Origin: Clostridiales bacterium
Lineage (GTDB): Bacteria > Bacillota > Clostridia > Oscillospirales > Oscillospiraceae
Reading direction: 5' to 3'
Assembly: GCA_019421975.1 (NCBI GenBank)
Contig: JAHZEE010000010.1
Location: 9,079 to 16,346, forward strand
Length of the DNA: 7,268 nt
The position numbers and the translations under genes are program-made. Below are positions 4,934 through 7,268 of this stretch, in pieces. The first letter of the stretch is position 1. Each line of letters opens with the position of its first letter. The notes beneath the pieces are model-generated. The model saw nothing but the letters and a program-made list of their open reading frames with translations, did no database searches and was not told the origin of the DNA.

Positions 4934-7140
4934 GGACGCTGCATCTGTTTTTCCTGGAGCTGGGCAGGCTCCTGCGCAGCCGGATGGGCCTTGCGGTGCT
5001 GATCCTCACGCTGCTGGCCCCATTGGCGGGGCTTACGGTGTACCGCCCTCTGCTCTCCACCAGCCAGAACGGCTATGTGACCACAACGCTCGGCGCCTGT
5101 CTGGCAAACCCCGCTCTGGCCGGCGGCGTGGCGGCGGGCGCGCTGTTCGCCCTGCTCACCCTGCTGGAGCTGGACCGGATTCACCGCAGCGGCGTCGACC
5201 AGCTGCTCGACGCGGTGCTCTCACCGCTCACCGCCGCCCTCATCCGGCTCTCTGCCCTGCTGAGCCTGTCGGTGCTGGCGCTGGCGGCGGGCGCGCTGGC
5301 GTGGCTGCCCTACACCCTGCACGCCGCCGGCACGGTGTTCGACGGCAGGACCTATGTGCTCTCCTACCTTCTTTTCTTCTTTCCGGCCCTGCCCCTTTCC
5401 GTCCTGGCCGCAGCGGCGGCCTACCAGTTCACCCGGCGGTTTGACCTGGCGGCGGTGCTGTATCTGGCCTTTGCGGCCCTGAGCCTCACCGTCTGGCGCG
5501 ATGACTGGCAGCTCTGCTGGCTGAATCCCAGCGTCTGGGCCATCTCGGACGACTTCTCCAACGACCGCATCTTCCGCAGCGTGGCCTACATGCGCCTGAC
5601 CTGGCTGCTGGCCCTGGCCGGGCTCTGGGCGGTGTCCTATCTCTGTATCCGCCGGTATGGACGGGGCGCGCTGCGCTCCATGGCGCGCAGCGCCCGGCGG
5701 CTCTACCGGCCGCTGCTTGCCGTTTTGCTGCTGGCCGCCTCTGCCGCGGCCTACGCCGGCCAGCCCTTTCTCGACCACAGCAGCCCCCTTGTGGATGGGT
5801 ATGGCTACTATGACACCGATCTTTTGGACGGCGTCACCTGTTCAGAGCGCGCGTGTACCGTCATCCCGGCGCCCAGCTGGGGCACCCTCTCCGGCACGGC
5901 CGTCTTTGTGCTGCAAAACACCACCGGCCAGAGCCAGCAGCTTCTGTTCACCCTGAACCCCGGCTACCGCGTCACAGACGCCCGGGCCAACGGGCAGGCG
6001 GTCCCCTTTGCGCTCGGCACCCAGGACGAGCAGAACCAGGCGCCGCTCACCGTCACGATTCCCGCCGAGGAGGCCATCACGCTGGAGGTGGACTACGGCG
6101 GCTTTCCCCAGGAGTGGAACATTCTGCAGACCATGCAGGGCAGCGCGGAGATCTCAGACCGCTACCTCTGCCTCGAAAACGAGGATCTCTCCCCCACGCT
6201 GCAGAATGTGGCCTACCGCGACGACACGCTTCCCGCCACCATCGACATCCTCCTGCCCGGCCAGATGACGCCGGTCCCCTTCGGCACCGCCGAGGCCCGG
6301 CTTCTGGAGGAGCACGCCGACGGCACGAAAACCTGGCGCATCACCGACGAGGGCTACAACACGATTCTCTACGCCGGCGACTACATCTGCCAGACCATCG
6401 AGGCGTCTGGACTCACCATCGATTTCTACTATGGCCGCAAGCATCAGGCGGTCATGGAGCAGACCCACGCCGCAGACGCCATCCGCCAGGTGGTGGAGTA
6501 CTGCACCGAGCACTACGGCCCCCTGTCCTTTTACAGCGGCGGCCGCCTGAAGCTCATCCAGAGCCGGGTCGCCGGCGGCGGCTACGCCGGCAGCGGCGCG
6601 AGCCTGCTCGACGAGATAGACTTCACTGCCCAGAACCTGGGCAATGCGGACAAGGGCAGCGCCGCCGGCGAGGTGGTGATCCACGAGCTGGTCCATCAGT
6701 GGTGGGGGCTTGGCAATATGTTCGACCAGATGGACGAGACCAGCGCCTGGTCGTCCGAGGGTCTGACCGTCTACACCACCTACCGGATTGTCAAGGCGCT
6801 CTACGGCGAGCAGTACGCCCAAGAGAACTATGTGGACCAGTGGCAGCAGACGGTGGACGACTACTATCTGAACTTCTATGTCCGCAATCCGGCCTATCTG
6901 GACGCGCTGCCGGAGCAGTACCGGGCCGACATCGCCAACAGCCTGTCTGCGGTGCGGCAGTACAATGAGATGCCGCTGAAAATTCTGAAGGCCGAACAGC
7001 TGGTGGGCGGCGAGCAGGCCATGGATGAGATTCTGTACGGTCTGTTCAACCGGGAGCTGGACTGGACCTACCCCTATCTCACCTACCAGGATTTTTTGGA
7101 CGCGTGCGGACTGACAGAGGAGGATCTGAACCTTGGGTAA
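4930..7140 (+). CDS. ABC-2-like permease fused to an extracytoplasmic M1-type zinc metallopeptidase
   Basis: This 736-residue protein starts at ATG 4930, overlapping the ATPase stop (ATGA). The N-terminal 280 residues are membrane-embedded, with about seven predicted helices: 20-38, 61-80, 104-126, 143-165, 171-188, 223-240 and 260-277. With a cytoplasmic N-terminus, this puts the C-terminal 455 residues outside. That part looks like an M1 (gluzincin) peptidase: a beta-rich region (about 300-480), then H585-E586-L-V-H589 followed by QWWG, a putative third zinc ligand Glu610 in SSEG, and Tyr678 in QYNEMPLKIL at the position of the catalytic Tyr (YEKG in PepN). Two departures from the family are visible: HEXXH to Glu spacing is 20 residues rather than 18, and the GxMEN exopeptidase motif is replaced by GGGYAG (549-554). 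Permease/M1 fusions are known as an annotation class, mainly in Bacteroidetes. Its role might be cleaving or sensing exported or incoming peptides at the transporter mouth (inference). Confidence 0.88.
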   Translation: MRTLHLFFLELGRLLRSRMGLAVLILTLLAPLAGLTVYRPLLSTSQNGYVTTTLGACLANPALAGGVAAGALFALLTLLELDRIHRSGVDQLLDAVLSPLTAALIRLSALLSLSVLALAAGALAWLPYTLHAAGTVFDGRTYVLSYLLFFFPALPLSVLAAAAAYQFTRRFDLAAVLYLAFAALSLTVWRDDWQLCWLNPSVWAISDDFSNDRIFRSVAYMRLTWLLALAGLWAVSYLCIRRYGRGALRSMARSARRLYRPLLAVLLLAASAAAYAGQPFLDHSSPLVDGYGYYDTDLLDGVTCSERACTVIPAPSWGTLSGTAVFVLQNTTGQSQQLLFTLNPGYRVTDARANGQAVPFALGTQDEQNQAPLTVTIPAEEAITLEVDYGGFPQEWNILQTMQGSAEISDRYLCLENEDLSPTLQNVAYRDDTLPATIDILLPGQMTPVPFGTAEARLLEEHADGTKTWRITDEGYNTILYAGDYICQTIEASGLTIDFYYGRKHQAVMEQTHAADAIRQVVEYCTEHYGPLSFYSGGRLKLIQSRVAGGGYAGSGASLLDEIDFTAQNLGNADKGSAAGEVVIHELVHQWWGLGNMFDQMDETSAWSSEGLTVYTTYRIVKALYGEQYAQENYVDQWQQTVDDYYLNFYVRNPAYLDALPEQYRADIANSLSAVRQYNEMPLKILKAEQLVGGEQAMDEILYGLFNRELDWTYPYLTYQDFLDACGLTEEDLNLG
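7117..7124 (+). promoter_or_regulatory. Ribosome binding site for the TTG-started downstream gene
   Basis: GAGGAGGA lies within the last codons of the permease/peptidase gene, 8 nt before TTG 7133. The match to the anti-Shine-Dalgarno is strong and the spacing ideal, which decides the otherwise inconspicuous TTG start. Confidence 0.7.
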
Positions 7141-7268
7141 TATCTATCAATACGAGCTGCGTCGGCTTCTGTGGAACAAGCTCTTCCTCGGACTGGCCGT
7201 GGTCATCCTGTTCTATGGCAGGCAGGTCTTTTTCGGGCAGACCCTGCTGGGGGTAGCCCATACCGCCC
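7133..7268 (+). CDS. Probable second ABC transporter membrane protein, N-terminal fragment
   Basis: An open frame starts at TTG 7133, overlaps the preceding stop by 8 nt (TTGGGTAA) and continues to the window edge; 45 codons are visible. The N-terminus reads GNIYQYELRRLLWNKLFL after the start residue, then a hydrophobic run LGLAVVILFYG. A short amphipathic, basic cytoplasmic segment followed by the first transmembrane helix is the typical beginning of ABC-2-type permeases (XXXYELRRLLWNK style). Together with the tight overlap and the good ribosome binding site, this suggests a third gene of the exporter operon, supplying a second membrane subunit. The family assignment rests on these few residues and the context only. 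No ATG or GTG in this frame near the junction offers a better start. Confidence 0.7.
   Translation, partial: MGNIYQYELRRLLWNKLFLGLAVVILFYGRQVFFGQTLLGVAHTA

Noticed and set aside
1..7268. CRISPR arrays, tRNA/rRNA genes, insertion sequences, phage genes, riboswitches
   Set aside because: There is no regularly spaced repeat array, no recognisable RNA gene, no transposase motif or terminal inverted repeats, and all leaders are too short for a typical riboswitch.

Overview
The window is GC-rich and gene-dense. All genes lie on the + strand with strong purine-rich (AGGAGG-type) ribosome binding sites, and short intergenic gaps carry intrinsic terminators. Together with the OmpR-type regulator style and the S41 lipoprotein, this suggests a high-GC member of the Clostridia (for example the Oscillospiraceae group of gut Firmicutes). 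That assignment rests on style only, not on a marker gene.

Layout: (1) positions 1-411 hold the 3' part of a HAD-superfamily hydrolase, closed by a near-perfect intrinsic terminator (411-448). (2) A promoter (P1, 468-501) precedes a two-component system: an OmpR-family response regulator (521-1189) and an overlapping membrane histidine kinase (1167-2624). (3) A second promoter (P2, 2648-2681) precedes an S41-type secreted lipoprotein peptidase (2715-3950), closed by an intrinsic terminator (3952-3987). (4) A third promoter (P3, 4006-4039) precedes an ABC exporter operon: an ATPase (4073-4933), an ABC-2-like membrane domain fused to an extracytoplasmic M1-type zinc peptidase (4930-7140), and the beginning of a further membrane protein, probably a second permease, that starts on TTG at 7133 and runs off the window.

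The most interesting signal lies in the three intergenic regions. Each has two copies of a T(C/T)CA-containing box exactly 11 bp apart (first copy GCTCCA, second copy TYCACA). In each case the second copy starts exactly 15 bp upstream of an extended -10 (TGN-TANNNT), and none has a recognisable -35. This is the architecture of PhoB/OmpR-type activator sites. The simplest reading is that the local response regulator activates its own operon, the lipoprotein peptidase and the ABC/M1 operon as one regulon. The proposed system therefore consists of an envelope sensor, its regulator, a surface-anchored serine-type peptidase, and an ABC transporter carrying its own external zinc peptidase. The substrate and signal cannot be read from the sequence; a peptide or envelope-stress role is inference.
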